From Streptomyces sp. DHE7-1 (lineage in GTDB: Bacteria; Actinomycetota; Actinomycetes; Streptomycetales; Streptomycetaceae), in the NCBI GenBank assembly GCA_016432725.1, contig JACJDG010000003.1:2604001-2668000 (forward strand): a DNA stretch of 64,000 nt, written 5' to 3'. The position numbers and the translations under genes were made by a program. Below, one piece after another: positions 21,062-31,005 of the stretch. How positions within the stretch are numbered: position 1 is the stretch's first letter; each line of letters begins with the position of its first letter. The notes below the pieces were generated by a model that saw only the letters and a program-made list of their open reading frames with translations, did not search any database and was not told where the DNA came from.

Positions 21062-21504
21062 CGCCAGTCCCCGTCCGGCTCCTCCGCGGCCTCGGCGGCC
21101 TGCAGCTTGGCGTGCTCCTCGGCCTTGCCGCGGGTGGCCTTGGCGTCGGCGGGCAGCTCGAGCTCGGGGCAGTCCTTCCACAGCCGCTCCAGGGCGTAGA
21201 AGACCCGCTCCTCGCTGTGCTGGACGTGGACGACGATGTCGATGTAGTCGAGCAGGATCCAGCGGGACTCGCGGTCGCCCTCGCGGCGAACGGGCTTGGC
21301 GCCGAGCTCCTTGAGCAGGCGCTCCTCGATCTCGTCGACGATCGCCCGGACCTGGCGGTCGTTCGGCGCGGAGGCCAGCAGGAATGCGTCCGTGATCGAC
21401 AGCACGTCGCTGACGTCGTAGGCGATGACGTCGTGGGCGAGCTTGTCGGCCGCCGCCTGGGCGGCGGTGTTGATGAGGTCGAGGGAACGATCGGTGGCGG
21501 TCAC
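21058..21504 (-). CDS. rsfS: Ribosome silencing factor RsfS
   Basis: 148 residues from GTG 21504 (VTATDRSLDLINTAAQAA). The RsfS/DUF143 core is plain: DVSDVLSITDAFLLAS, NDRQVRAIVDEIEERL, then RWILLDYIDIVVHVQHSEERVFYALERLW. RsfS binds L14 on the 50S subunit and blocks subunit joining in starvation. A C-terminal Glu/Ala tail is species-specific. It lies between the LCP-like gene and the phosphatase in one transcript. Confidence 0.95.
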   Translation of the reverse strand: MTATDRSLDLINTAAQAAADKLAHDVIAYDVSDVLSITDAFLLASAPNDRQVRAIVDEIEERLLKELGAKPVRREGDRESRWILLDYIDIVVHVQHSEERVFYALERLWKDCPELELPADAKATRGKAEEHAKLQAAEAAEEPDGDWR

Positions 21505-21604
21505 TACGCGGCTTTCGGTCGGCGGTCTGTTGACCTCAAGGGTCTCACGGACCGCCTGGCGCACCCCACGCGATTACGGCGTCGCGTGGGTGCCCGGGCC
21601 GCGG

Positions 21605-23340
21605 TCAGGAGGAGGCGGGCCGGTAGTCGGCGCCGAGGACGACCGAGACGTCGGCGCCGGAGGACACGGTGCCCTTGGCCACGGAGCCGGCCGGCAGGCC
21701 CAGTGTCTTGGCCACCTCGGCGGCGTCCGCCTTGTCCGCGGCGTCGGCGTAGAGCACCTGGGAGGTGGTCCGGGCGCCGGCCGCGGAGCCGCCCTCCAGG
21801 AAGGTGAAACCGCCGTTCAGGAGCACGACGCGGGCCTTCTCTGTGTCGTCCTTCACGCCGGTGGCGTTCTGGACGGAGACCCGCACCGCCGATCCCGCGT
21901 CGGGGCTCTTGGCGGTGCCGCCCAGGATGTTCTTGACCACGCTGTCACCGGTCGCGGCGCTCAGCGTGCCGTCGCTCTGCACCGGCAGCAGGGCCGTCCG
22001 GTAGTCCCCGCCCTTGGCGAGGTCGGCGAGACCCGCGAGGAAGGAGCCGAGGTCCTTGTCGGTCAGCGGCGGGTCGAGGATCTGCGCCAGGGTCTGCACG
22101 GTGGTGGTGGCGGACGCGGGCTCGGAGGAGAGCTTGCGGAGCACCCCCTGCATGACCTGCCCGAACCGCTCGAGCTGGGCGTTCTGGGACTCGCCGGACG
22201 CGCGGTAGGTGGCGTAGGCGACGGCCATCTTGCCGCTGAGGGTCTGCGCCTTGCCCCGGTGGACCAGCGCGGCGGAGCCCTTCTTCCTGGCATCCGGGTC
22301 GGGCACGTCGGTGTCGGTGTCGACGTCGATGTTGCCGACCAGGTCGACGAGGTTCTGCAGGTAGGGGGTGTCCAGGCGCCAGGTGCCCTGGATGCTGGTC
22401 CCGAGGACGGTGTCGAGCTGGTCGCGGGTGCCGGAGGCGCCGTCGTCGTCCACGGACTTGGCGAGCGTCGTGGTGGAGCCGTCGTCGCCGCTCAGCGCGA
22501 GGGAGTTGGGCAGCAGCACGGTGGTGCCCTGCTTGGTGGTGGTGTTGTCGACCAGCAGTGCCGTGGAGGTGCCGGACTTCCCGGTGTTGTGCAGGTGGAC
22601 GACGATCACGTCGCGCTTCTGGGCGCCCACCGGCGTGGCCGTGCCCGGCTTGGATCCGGAGGAGGACAGGCCGGGCAGTTTCCCGGCGTACCAGAGGTAG
22701 CCGAGGCCGCCCACGGCGACGAGCGCGAGGACGACGACGAGGGCGGTGATCCGGCTGCGGGCGCGGCGGCGGGCCTCCTCGCGGCGCTCGGTGCGGTTCT
22801 CCGTGAACGCCAGCCAGTCGATGACGTCCTCGGAGTCGCCGTCGGGCTCCTCGACGAAGGCGAACTGGTCGCCGCCGCCGTCCGGTGCACCGGGGGCGGC
22901 GGGGGCTCGGGGGCCTCGGGCTCCCGCGGGGCGGTGGTGCCGCCGGGGCCGGCCTGCTGCGGGATGTAGGCGGTCTGTTCGGCGACCCGGGGGTGCTGCC
23001 CGCTGGTCGCCGCCTGCCCGTACGGGTCGTACGGGGCGGCGGGTTCCTGGGCACCGGCGCCGTAGGCGTCGTACGGGGCCTGGGAGCCGTAGGGGTCGTA
23101 GGAGGGGGTGGCGGGCTGCTGCCGGCCGGTTCCGTAGGCGTCGTAGGACTGGGGCTGCTGGGGGCCCGTCGCGTACGGGTCATAGCCGTAGCCCTGCTGG
23201 GCGTACGGGTCGTAGGCCTGCTGCGGCGTCTGCTGTGCCGGGATCTGCCGGTACACGGGCTGCCCGTACTCGTCGTAGCCGACGAGTTCGTACGGGGCGG
23301 CGCCCTGGGCGGCGTCATCCGCGTCGTATCGGTCGTTCAC
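21605..23340 (-). CDS. LytR-CpsA-Psr (LCP)-like membrane protein with LytR_C domain, one frameshift
   Basis: 578 residues from GTG 23340 once one G is restored near 22901-22908 (reading EAPEAPAAPG). Order: a 140-residue cytosolic N-terminus rich in Tyr, Gln, Pro and Gly with repeated YDPYG/YDAYG, a membrane span (ITALVVVLALVAVGGLGYLW), an LCP-like extracellular domain and a LytR_C domain (VSVQNATGVKDDTEKA). The usual LCP catalytic stretch SIPRD is replaced by LLPNSL, so the attachment activity of true LCP enzymes may be missing. It starts 17 bases after the nadD stop. As written, the frame downstream of the break is open to the stop. Confidence 0.78.
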
Positions 23341-23357
23341 CGGTGGCCCCTCTCGGC

Positions 23358-24020
23358 TCACTCGCCGCGGTACAGCTCGCGCTTGTCGATGTAACGCACG
23401 ACTCCGTCCGGCACCATGTACCAGATGGGGTCGCCCTTGGCGACTCTCGCGCGGCAGTCCGTCGAGGAGATGGCGAGCGCGGGAACCTCGACGAGCGAGA
23501 CTCCGCCCTCGGGCAGCCCCTGGTCGGTCAGATGGTGGCCCGGGCGGGTGACGCCGATGAAGTGCGCGACGGAGAACAGCTCCTCGGAGTCCCGCCAGGT
23601 GAGGATCTGGCCGAGGGCGTCGGCACCGGTGATGAAGAACAGGTCGGTGTCGGGGTTGAGGGCCCGCAGGTCGCGCAGGGTGTCCACGGTGTAGGTGGGG
23701 CCGCCGCGGTCGATGTCGATGCGGCTGACGGAGAACTGCGGGTTCTCGGCGGTGGCGATGACCGTCATCAGGTAGCGGTCCTCGGCCGGGGACACCTTCC
23801 GGTGGGACTTCTGCCACGGCTGGCCGGTGGGCACGAACACCACCTCGTCCAGCTGGAACTGGGCGGCGACCTCGCTGGCCGCCACGAGGTGCCCGTGGTG
23901 GATCGGGTCGAACGTTCCGCCCATGACGCCGAGGCGGCGCTTGCCCCTGTGGGCGGGGCCGCCGCCCGGACGTGGCGCCGGGGTGCGCACCGGACCGGTG
24001 GGCTTGTCCTGCTGTTCCAT
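23358..24020 (-). CDS. nadD: Nicotinate-mononucleotide adenylyltransferase
   Basis: 220 residues from ATG 24020. [20 protein letters not shown] is the nucleotidyltransferase HxGH motif, and ISSTDCRAR near the C-terminus is the second conserved motif. It makes deamido-NAD from NaMN and ATP in NAD synthesis. The first 30 residues are a Pro/Arg-rich extension, so a start nearer the MGGTFDP motif cannot be excluded. First gene of the nadD, LCP-like, rsfS, phosphatase unit. Confidence 0.93.
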   Translation of the reverse strand: MEQQDKPTGPVRTPAPRPGGGPAHRGKRRLGVMGGTFDPIHHGHLVAASEVAAQFQLDEVVFVPTGQPWQKSHRKVSPAEDRYLMTVIATAENPQFSVSRIDIDRGGPTYTVDTLRDLRALNPDTDLFFITGADALGQILTWRDSEELFSVAHFIGVTRPGHHLTDQGLPEGGVSLVEVPALAISSTDCRARVAKGDPIWYMVPDGVVRYIDKRELYRGE

Positions 24021-24076
24021 GCGTGCAGACCCTACCGGCCCGGTCCGGGGGCCCTGGCCGGGGACGGGGTCCCGGT

Positions 24077-24241
24077 TCAGCGGTCGCGGTTGAAGCGGGT
24101 GGTGATCCACAGCAGGAGCAGCAGGACGATCAGGGCGCCGCCGCCGGTGACCGCCGGGTTCAGGCTGTTGTGGTTGCCGCCGTGCTCCCCACCCTCGGCG
24201 GCGAGGGTGACCAGCTGGGCGGCGGCGAGGTGGAGGCTCAT
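24077..24241 (-). CDS. 54-residue single-span membrane protein
   Basis: ATG 24241 ([17 protein letters not shown]). A frame from 24286 would add 15 residues. A His/Gly/Asn-rich outer part is followed by a C-terminal span ([18 protein letters not shown]) and a short basic tail. Such small proteins sit near nadD in Streptomyces. No known function. No clear ribosome site was found at either start. Confidence 0.65.
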   Translation of the reverse strand: MSLHLAAAQLVTLAAEGGEHGGNHNSLNPAVTGGGALIVLLLLLWITTRFNRDR

Positions 24242-24382
24242 CGGCAGGACCAATCGCGTGTGGGCGGGATGGAGATGTCGGCTCATCGTAAGCGGGCGGC
24301 CCGGCGGCGATCACCCCGACTCCGCCGTTGCGGCGGACGCGGGGCGTCGAACGCGTCGCGGGCGGGGAACTCCGGCGGCCGG

Positions 24383-24547
24383 TCAGTCGTCCTTCTGCTT
24401 GTAGCCGCGCAGCAGGAGCCATGCGGTCAGTGCGCAGCCGAGGAACATCACGATCAGAACGATCCGGAGCAGGTTGCCCGATCCGTGCTGCTGGGCGGCG
24501 GCGCCGGCGGCCTCGGTCAGCCAGGTGGCCGGGGGGCGGTACTCCAT
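24383..24547 (-). CDS. 54-residue single-span membrane protein
   Basis: ATG 24547 ([15 protein letters not shown]) with AAGGAG nine bases before it. One C-terminal span ([21 protein letters not shown]) ends in the positive tail RGYKQKDD. Divergent from the M48 protease gene. Together with the 24077-24241 gene it forms a pair of tiny, similarly built membrane proteins. Function unknown. Confidence 0.7.
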   Translation of the reverse strand: MEYRPPATWLTEAAGAAAQQHGSGNLLRIVLIVMFLGCALTAWLLLRGYKQKDD

Positions 24548-24649
24548 GACGTGGTCTCCTTCGCTGTACTGCCCGTCCACGGTAACTCCGCCTAGGCTGG
24601 CCCCTGCCTCGGGGGCGACAGTGGCACTGACACGCACATGGGGGAAGAC

Positions 24650-25777
24650 ATGTCCGACGACGGCCGTGAGCAGACCGGGCACGAGCGCGTGCCGAGCAGG
24701 CAGCGCAGGCGCTTCCCGGGGATCTCCTCGCGCGCCTACGAGCATCCGGCCGACCGGTCGGCCCTGGTGGCGCTGCGCAAGCTGAGCGGTTTCGACACCG
24801 TGTTCAAGGCGCTGAGCGGGCTGCTGCCGGAGCGGAGCCTGAGGCTGCTGTTCCTGTCCGACTCGGTGCGTGTCTCGGAGCGGCAGTTCGCGCACCTCTA
24901 CACCATGCTGCTGGACGCCTGCTACATCCTGGACCTGGAGAAGGTCCCGCCGATGTACGTCACGCAGGACCCGCAGCCGAACGCGATGTGCATCGGCCTG
25001 GACGAGCCGGTCATCGTGGTCACCACGGGCCTGGTCGAGCTGCTCGACGAGGAGGAGATGCGGGCGGTCGTCGGGCACGAGGTCGGGCACGCGCTGTCCG
25101 GTCACTCGGTGTACCGCACGATCCTGCTGTTCCTGACGACGCTGGCCCTGAAGGTGGCCTGGATACCGCTGGGCAACATTGCGGTCATGGCGCTGGTGAC
25201 CGCGCTCAGGGAGTGGTTCCGCAAGTCGGAGCTGTCGGCGGACCGGGCCGGGCTGCTGGTGGGGCAGGATCTGCGGGCCTCCATGCGCGGCCTGATGAAA
25301 ATGGCGGGCGGCAACCACCTGCACGAGATGAACGTGGACGCGTTCCTGGAGCAGGCCGAGGAGTACGAGGCCGGCGGCGACCTGCGCGACTCGGTGCTGA
25401 AGATCCTGAACGTGCTGCCCCGCTCGCACCCCTTCGCCACCATCCGGGCCGCGGAGCTGAAGAAGTGGGCGGAGTCCCGGGACCACCAGCGCCTGATGGA
25501 CGGCCACTACCCGCGGCGCAGCGAGGACAAGGACGCCTCGGTGAGCGACTCCTTCCGGGAGTCCGCCGCGAGCTACGCCAGCGATGTGAAGACGTCCAAG
25601 GACCCGCTGATGAAGCTGGTCACGGACCTCGCGGGCGGCGCCGGCGACCTCGGCGGCCGGGTCCGCCGGGGCTTCGACGGCTTCCGGAGCCCGGCCCCGC
25701 CGAAGGCCGGACCGGACGGCGGACCGGCGGACGGGACGGACGGGCCGCGGGGCGCCTCCGGGCACGACGGGGAGTAG
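24650..25777 (+). CDS. M48 family metallopeptidase
   Basis: 375 residues from ATG 24650 (GGGGGAA immediately upstream favours it over ATG 24638). Zinc site HEVGH at 143-147 and the third ligand in SELSADRAG (193-201), as in HtpX/Ste24-type M48 proteases. A hydrophobic stretch at about 155-185 may enter the membrane. The C-terminal 80 residues are Pro/Gly-rich. Related proteases cut membrane or misfolded proteins. The target here is unknown. Confidence 0.92.
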   Translation: MSDDGREQTGHERVPSRQRRRFPGISSRAYEHPADRSALVALRKLSGFDTVFKALSGLLPERSLRLLFLSDSVRVSERQFAHLYTMLLDACYILDLEKVPPMYVTQDPQPNAMCIGLDEPVIVVTTGLVELLDEEEMRAVVGHEVGHALSGHSVYRTILLFLTTLALKVAWIPLGNIAVMALVTALREWFRKSELSADRAGLLVGQDLRASMRGLMKMAGGNHLHEMNVDAFLEQAEEYEAGGDLRDSVLKILNVLPRSHPFATIRAAELKKWAESRDHQRLMDGHYPRRSEDKDASVSDSFRESAASYASDVKTSKDPLMKLVTDLAGGAGDLGGRVRRGFDGFRSPAPPKAGPDGGPADGTDGPRGASGHDGE

Positions 25778-25807
25778 CCGGCCTCCGGCCCCGGAGCCGG
25801 AGGCCGG
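25778..25807. terminator. Hairpin between convergent genes
   Basis: Perfect 11-bp stem, 25778-25788 with 25797-25807 (CCGGCCTCCGG and CCGGAGGCCGG), between the M48 stop and the convergent membrane-protein stop. Confidence 0.6.
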
Positions 25808-25826
25808 ACACGCCTGGCCTCCGGTG

Positions 25827-26897
25827 TCAGACCTTCGGCTGGGCCGCGTCGGCCAGCGTGCCGCACAGGGCCGTGGTGCTGTCAGCGGCGTAGGGGTTGG
25901 TGCCCGCCGGGCCGCCGCCCCGGGCGCTCTGGCCGGGCAGCAGGGGGCGCAGGTACGACGTGGCGTCCTCGGCGCAGGACAGCGGGCCGGCCTGGGTGTA
26001 CGAGCCGGACAGCCGGAGCTGGCCGACGCGCAGGTCGTCGCGGGTGAAGCGGAAGGCCAGCTCGCGGCGGACGGTGAAGAGGGACGCGGCCGCGTCGGCG
26101 GTGGCGCCGGCCGGGCGCAGGGCGTAGACGAAGATCGTGTCGGCGCTGATCTCCAGGGTGGCCGCGTCGGTCTCGGCGGCCCGCAGGGTGCCCTGGGCGC
26201 GGATCCGGTCGTCGGCCAGGCGCGCACGGGAGGGGTCGATGCGGACCAGCCAGCCGGTGGGGGCGTGGCGGCCGTCCGCCGCCGGGTGGTCGAAGCCGCG
26301 GTCGAACTGGGCGAGCTGGTCGGCGTCGAGCAGGGCCCGGACCGGGCGGACCTGGCGGCCGGTGAGCACGTCGGGGTCGAGGGAGGAGCGGACCAGGTAG
26401 TTCCTGGCGATGCTGAGGGCGGCGGTGACCTGGCTGTCCGAGAAGTGCGCGGTGCTGCGCGAGGCGGGCAGCGGGATTCCCGCGGCACCGACCTCGAACT
26501 GGGCGGCCGGGCTGTGCGCGTACAGGCGCTCAGCATCGGTGGCGCCCGGCACCCTGCCCTGCGGGACCAGCGGGATGACGGTCATCCGCAGGGGTTCGAC
26601 GGTGCGCCGGGCCTGCGGGGAGCCGTAGGGGTGGCGGACCCCCATGTAGACCGCGGTACCGAAGGCGACGGCGATCAGCAGGAGGAGGATCAGGAGCTGC
26701 CGGGTCAGCCCGCGGCGCAGCGGCGGGCGGCGGCGCACGGCGGGTGAGTGGTCGGTCATGCGCTCCTGTGCGGAGTACTCCTGGAGGCGGGCAGCGCGGA
26801 CGAACGACTCGTCGAACACGACGGATCGGTACTCGTCCTCGCCACCTGCGGGGCCGCCCTCGGGTGTCCCCTCCGGTGGGTCTCCAGGCCCGCCCAT
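25827..26897 (-). CDS. Single-span membrane protein of unknown function
   Basis: 356 residues from ATG 26897. Cytosolic N-terminus with EYRSVVFDESFVRAARLQE, a span near residues 66-90 (LLILLLLIAVAFGTAVYMG), then about 260 extracellular residues with two cysteines (one in SCAED and one in ALCGTL). I do not recognise the outer domain. It starts four bases after the preceding gene's stop. The VVFDE-FV-AA motif also occurs in that preceding gene, so the two are structurally paired. Confidence 0.82.
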   Translation of the reverse strand: MGGPGDPPEGTPEGGPAGGEDEYRSVVFDESFVRAARLQEYSAQERMTDHSPAVRRRPPLRRGLTRQLLILLLLIAVAFGTAVYMGVRHPYGSPQARRTVEPLRMTVIPLVPQGRVPGATDAERLYAHSPAAQFEVGAAGIPLPASRSTAHFSDSQVTAALSIARNYLVRSSLDPDVLTGRQVRPVRALLDADQLAQFDRGFDHPAADGRHAPTGWLVRIDPSRARLADDRIRAQGTLRAAETDAATLEISADTIFVYALRPAGATADAAASLFTVRRELAFRFTRDDLRVGQLRLSGSYTQAGPLSCAEDATSYLRPLLPGQSARGGGPAGTNPYAADSTTALCGTLADAAQPKV

Positions 26898-26901
26898 ACT
26901 T

Positions 26902-27557
26902 TCAGGGTAGGTCTCGGGGGCCTCCGGTAAACGCACCGCTGCGCGACAACTTCTGACAGGTTCTCACCAAAAACGCGGGGCGGCTTTCAGGGGATCGGGG
27001 GATCACCGAGACCGCGGGGCGTGCGGTGCCGGCGGGGGCGGAGGGCCGTGCCGCCGCGCCCTGCTCCAGGCCGGTGGAGGCGGGGGACGGCATCCGGTCG
27101 CGGGTGCCGGAGGAGGCGCCCCGGTAGACGGCGGCGAAGGCCAGCGCGACCATGCCGACGCCCATCACCAGCGCGAGCAGCCAGGCGACGGGCCGGTGCC
27201 AACGGACCTGCTTGCCGTAGGGCCAGAAGGAGCCGTGCTGGTCGCCGCGGGCATGGTCGTCGTCGAACTCGTCGTCGTCCTGATCATGACGGAATCCGGC
27301 GCCGTCGAGGCCGTAGCCGTCGTCGTAGCGGTCGACTCCGGCGCGGGCGCGGCGGGCCTCCGCCTCGGAGGCCTCGGCTCTGGCCTGGGCGGCGGCCAGG
27401 AGGCGTTCGACGGCGGTCGGCTCGTGCACCACGGCCGCCTGCACGAAGGCCTCGTCGAAGACCACGGCGGCGAACTCTTCGTCCGATACCCCGCGGTCCT
27501 GGTCGTCGTCGGGCTCCCAGCCGTCCGAGAACGGCGTGCCCCCACGTCCTCCGGCAC
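26902..27557 (-). CDS. Single-span membrane protein sharing a cytosolic motif with its neighbour, one frameshift
   Basis: 218 residues if read from GTG 27557 with one G added to the run at 27539-27543 (MPEDVGGTPFSDGWEPDDD). Without it the open frame begins at GTG 27465. EEFAAVVFDEAFVQAAVVHE is followed by a long charged segment with Asp/His clusters and one span (WLLALVMGVGMVALAFAAVY). By recollection, the S. coelicolor gene at this position has been linked to the spore-wall synthesis complex. I cannot verify that here. Co-transcribed with the next membrane protein. Confidence 0.68.
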
Positions 27558-27667
27558 GGATCCAGAGTAGACCTGGGGGGTCAATTTGGGCAGACGGTAC
27601 GGAAATTCATCCGCCTGCCGAGACGCCTTTCCGCCAGGCCCGCCCGCAGGCGTCCCCGCGGCCGGTG

Positions 27668-28953
27668 TCAGCGGCGTACGTGCCCGTCGCCGGTGACGAT
27701 GTACTTCGTGCTGGTCAGCTCCGGCAGGCCCATCGGGCCGCGGGCGTGCAGCTTCTGGGTGGAGATGCCGATCTCCGCGCCGAAGCCGAACTGGCCGCCG
27801 TCGGTGAACCGGGTGGAGGCGTTCACGGCGACGGTGGTGGAGTCGACCAGCTGGGTGAAGCGGCGGGCCGCCTGCTGGGAGGTGGTGACGATCGCCTCGG
27901 TGTGCCCGGAGGTCCACAGCCGGATGTGCTCGACGGCCTTGTCGAGGGAGTCCACGAGGGCGGCGGCGATGTCGTACGACAGGTACTCGGTCTCCCAGTC
28001 CTCCGGGGTCGCCTCGACCACGGTGGCCTTGGAGTCCTTGGCGTGGGCCAGCACGCGCTCGTCGGCGTGCACGGTGACCCCGGCCTCTGCCAGGGCGTCG
28101 AGGGCCCGCGGCAGGAACTCGGCGGCGATGTCCTGGTGCACCAGGAGGGTCTCGGCGGCGTTGCAGACGCTGACCCGCTGGGCCTTGGAGTTGATCAGGA
28201 TGTCGATCGCCATGTCGATGTCGGCCTGCGCGTCGACGTAGACGTGGCAGTTTCCGGTGCCGGTCTCGATGACGGGGACGACGGACTCGCTCACCACGGT
28301 CCGGATCAGGGAGGCGCCGCCGCGCGGGATGAGCACGTCGACGAGCCCGCGGGCGCGCATCAGCTCGCGGACGGAGTCGCGGCTCTCGCCGGGCACGAGC
28401 TGGACGGCGTCCGCGGGCAGCCCGGCGCCGCCGACGGCGTCCCGGATCACCCGGACCAGGGCGGTGTTGGACTCGTAGGCGGAGGCCGAGCCGCGCAGCA
28501 GGACGGCGTTGCCGGACTTCAGGCACAGCGCGGCGGCGTCCACGGTGACGTTCGGCCGGGCCTCGTAGATGATGCCGACCACGCCGAGCGGGACGCGGAC
28601 CTGGCGCAGGTCGATGCCGTTGGGGAGGGTGGAGCCGCGCACCACCTCGCCGACCGGGTCGGGCAGCTTGGCGACGTCGCGGACGTCGGCGGCGATGGCG
28701 CGGACGCGCTCGGGGTGAGGGTGAGCCGGTCGACCACGGACTCGCTGGTGCCGTTCTCCCGGGCCTTGGCCACGTCCTTGGCGTTGGCCTCGACGATCTC
28801 GCCGGTCCGGACCTCCAGGGCGTCGGCGATGGCGAGCAGCGCGTCGTCCTTCACGGCGCGCGGGAGCGGCGCGAGATCGGCGGCGGCGGCCTTGGCCCGG
28901 TAGGCGGCCTGGGTGACCGGGGACATGGAGTCGTACGGCGAGAGCGTGGTCAT
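27668..28953 (-). pseudogene. proA: Gamma-glutamyl phosphate reductase, one frameshift
   Basis: The two parts meet in the G-run at 28712-28715. One added base gives 428 residues reading [17 protein letters not shown]. All hallmarks of ProA are present: [21 protein letters not shown], and the catalytic cysteine in [14 protein letters not shown]. It makes glutamate semialdehyde in proline synthesis, the step after ProB, encoded nearby in the same direction. ATG 28953. A lost proA would make the strain need proline, which makes a sequence error the likelier cause. Confidence 0.9.
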
Positions 28954-29084
28954 GGGGGAAGGGTAGTGCGCGGCACCGGGCCGTTCAGCCGTCGTCCCAC
29001 ACCGCGAGACGGGTCAAAGGGGGGTGAATCCCGCCGTGGACCTCACTCGTGGAGCCGGGGCCCCGGGCGGCCCCGGGCGGCCGT

Positions 29085-29519
29085 TCAGAACGGGTGCACT
29101 CCCACCGGAGTCGCGGGCGCGGGACCGTACCCCTCGGCGATGCGCTGGTGGTACGTCTCGCGGTCGATGACCTCCAGGCCGACGATCTCCCAGGCGGGCA
29201 GTCCGGCGGTCTGCCGGTGCTCGCCCCACAGCCGCAGCGCCACGGCTGCCGCGTCGTGGAGGTCGCGGGCCTCCTCCCAGTAGCGGATCTCAGCGTGGTC
29301 GCCCGCGTATCTGCTGGTCAGCAGGAAGGGGTGGTCGTGGGCGAGCTGCTCCAGGGCCCGCCGCAGATCGGGCAGCGGCACCTCCGCCCCGGAGACGCTG
29401 AGGGTGACGTGCCACAGCCTGGGCAGGTCCCTGGGTCCCTCACGTCGCTCGTAGGTCTCTCCGGCCGCGACGCTCGTCAGAGCACCGCGGGACGCCGTCC
29501 CGGGGCGCGCTCGTCTCAC
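29085..29519 (-). CDS. Conserved protein of unknown function between proA and proB
   Basis: 144 residues from GTG 29519, with an excellent AAGGAGG six bases upstream. The fold looks alpha/beta (LWHVTLSVSGAEVPLPDLRR, HPFLLTSRYAGDHAEIRYWEEA). No domain name can be given. It lies in the proB to proA direction, and its position is shared by other Streptomyces, so co-expression is likely. Confidence 0.85.
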   Translation of the reverse strand: MRRARPGTASRGALTSVAAGETYERREGPRDLPRLWHVTLSVSGAEVPLPDLRRALEQLAHDHPFLLTSRYAGDHAEIRYWEEARDLHDAAAVALRLWGEHRQTAGLPAWEIVGLEVIDRETYHQRIAEGYGPAPATPVGVHPF

Positions 29520-29669
29520 GACGGCCTCCTTCTCGCCTGACCCTTGACGGAACGTGTCCCATCAACATGTCCCCGAGAGAAAGTTGAGCAGGCCGCCGGG
29601 CTCCATGTGGCGGTTTTACGGAACGTCCCCCACCGGGAGCGTTCCGTACGCCCCGTTCCGGGACCGGCT

Positions 29670-30805
29670 TCACGCGTGCGACGAGCGCACCAGTACCAGG
29701 TCGTCCCGGTGCACGACCTCGCGTTCGTACGCCGGACCCAGCTCGCGCGCCAGCTCCCGGGTCGAACGTCCGATCAGGAGGGGGATCTCCTTGGCGTCGA
29801 AGTTGACGAGTCCCCGGGCCACCGCGTGCCCCGCGCCGTCGCGCAGCTCCACCGGGTCGCCGGCGCCGAAGTCGCCCTCCACCGCGGCGATGCCGGCGGG
29901 CAGCAACGACTTGCGCCCCTTCACGACAGCCTCCACCGCCCCGTCGTCGAGGGTGAGGGAGCCCTGCGGGGTGGAGGCGTGCTGGAGCCACAGCAGCCGG
30001 TCGGCGGAGCGCTTGCCACTGGGGTGGAAGTAGGTGCCCGTGTCGCCGCCGCTCAGCGCCTCCGCGGCGTGGACGGCACTGGTGAGCACCACCGGGATGC
30101 CCGCGGCCGCGGCGATCCCGGCGGCCTCGACCTTGGTGACCATGCCGCCGGTGCCGACCCGGCCTTGCCCGCGCTGCCGATCTCGACCCCGGCGAGGTCG
30201 CCGGGGCCCCGCACCTCCGCTATCCGCGAGGTGCCGGGCCTGCTCGGGTCCCCGTCGTAGACGCCGTCGACGTCGGAGAGCAGCACCAGCAGGTCGGCGT
30301 GGACGAGGTGGGCCACCAGGGCGGCGAGACGGTCGTTGTCGCCGAAGCGGATCTCGTCGGTGGCGACGGTGTCGTTCTCGTTGACGACCGGCAGGGCACC
30401 CATCGCCAGCAGCTTGTCCAGCGTCCGGGAGGCATTGCGGTGGTGGACGCGCCGGCTCATGTCGTCGATGGTCAGCAGCACCTGGCCGACCCGGACCCCG
30501 TAACGGGCGAAGGAGGCGGTGTAGCGGGCGACGAGCAGACCCTGGCCGACGCTGGCGGCGGCCTGCTGGCGGGCCAGGTCCCTCGGACGGCGGCGCAGCC
30601 CCAGAGGAGCGAGTCCGGCCGCGATGGCACCGGAGGAGACCAGTACGACCTCCCGCTCGCCTCCGCTGCGCACCTTGGCGAGGACGTCGACGAGGGCGTC
30701 GACCCGGTCGGCGTCCAGACCGCCCGCGGCGGTGGTCAGCGAGGAGGAGCCCACCTTGACTACGATCCTGCGGGCCGCACCAACGGCCTGCCTTGCCTCG
30801 GTCAC
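29670..30805 (-). pseudogene. proB: Glutamate 5-kinase, one frameshift
   Basis: From GTG 30805 ([20 protein letters not shown]). The frame breaks at 30158-30160. One added G gives [19 protein letters not shown] and 378 residues. The amino-acid-kinase domain has [21 protein letters not shown] and [21 protein letters not shown]-terminal PUA domain follows. First step of proline synthesis, partner of ProA. Same kind of single-base loss as proA, so likely intact in the organism. Confidence 0.9.
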
Positions 30806-31005
30806 CTTGCCTGCTGTCCCCTCGCCCCGTACCGGATGCCTTGAGCGGCGACGCTGCCTGTGCGGCAATCTACGCGAAGGGGGCCGTGGGGTGCGCATCG
30901 GTCCAGTTTGCGGACAGGCACACGGTAACCGTTTGCTCACAGTTCGCTTACGGCAAAAAGGTTGTACCCGTTGCCTATAGAAATTAAACCCTTCACCAAT
31001 TTAAA

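Noticed and set aside
28712..30160. Programmed frameshifting in proA and proB
   Set aside because: No slippery site or downstream structure pattern is shared, and nine other genes show the same C/G-run loss, so a sequence error is simpler.
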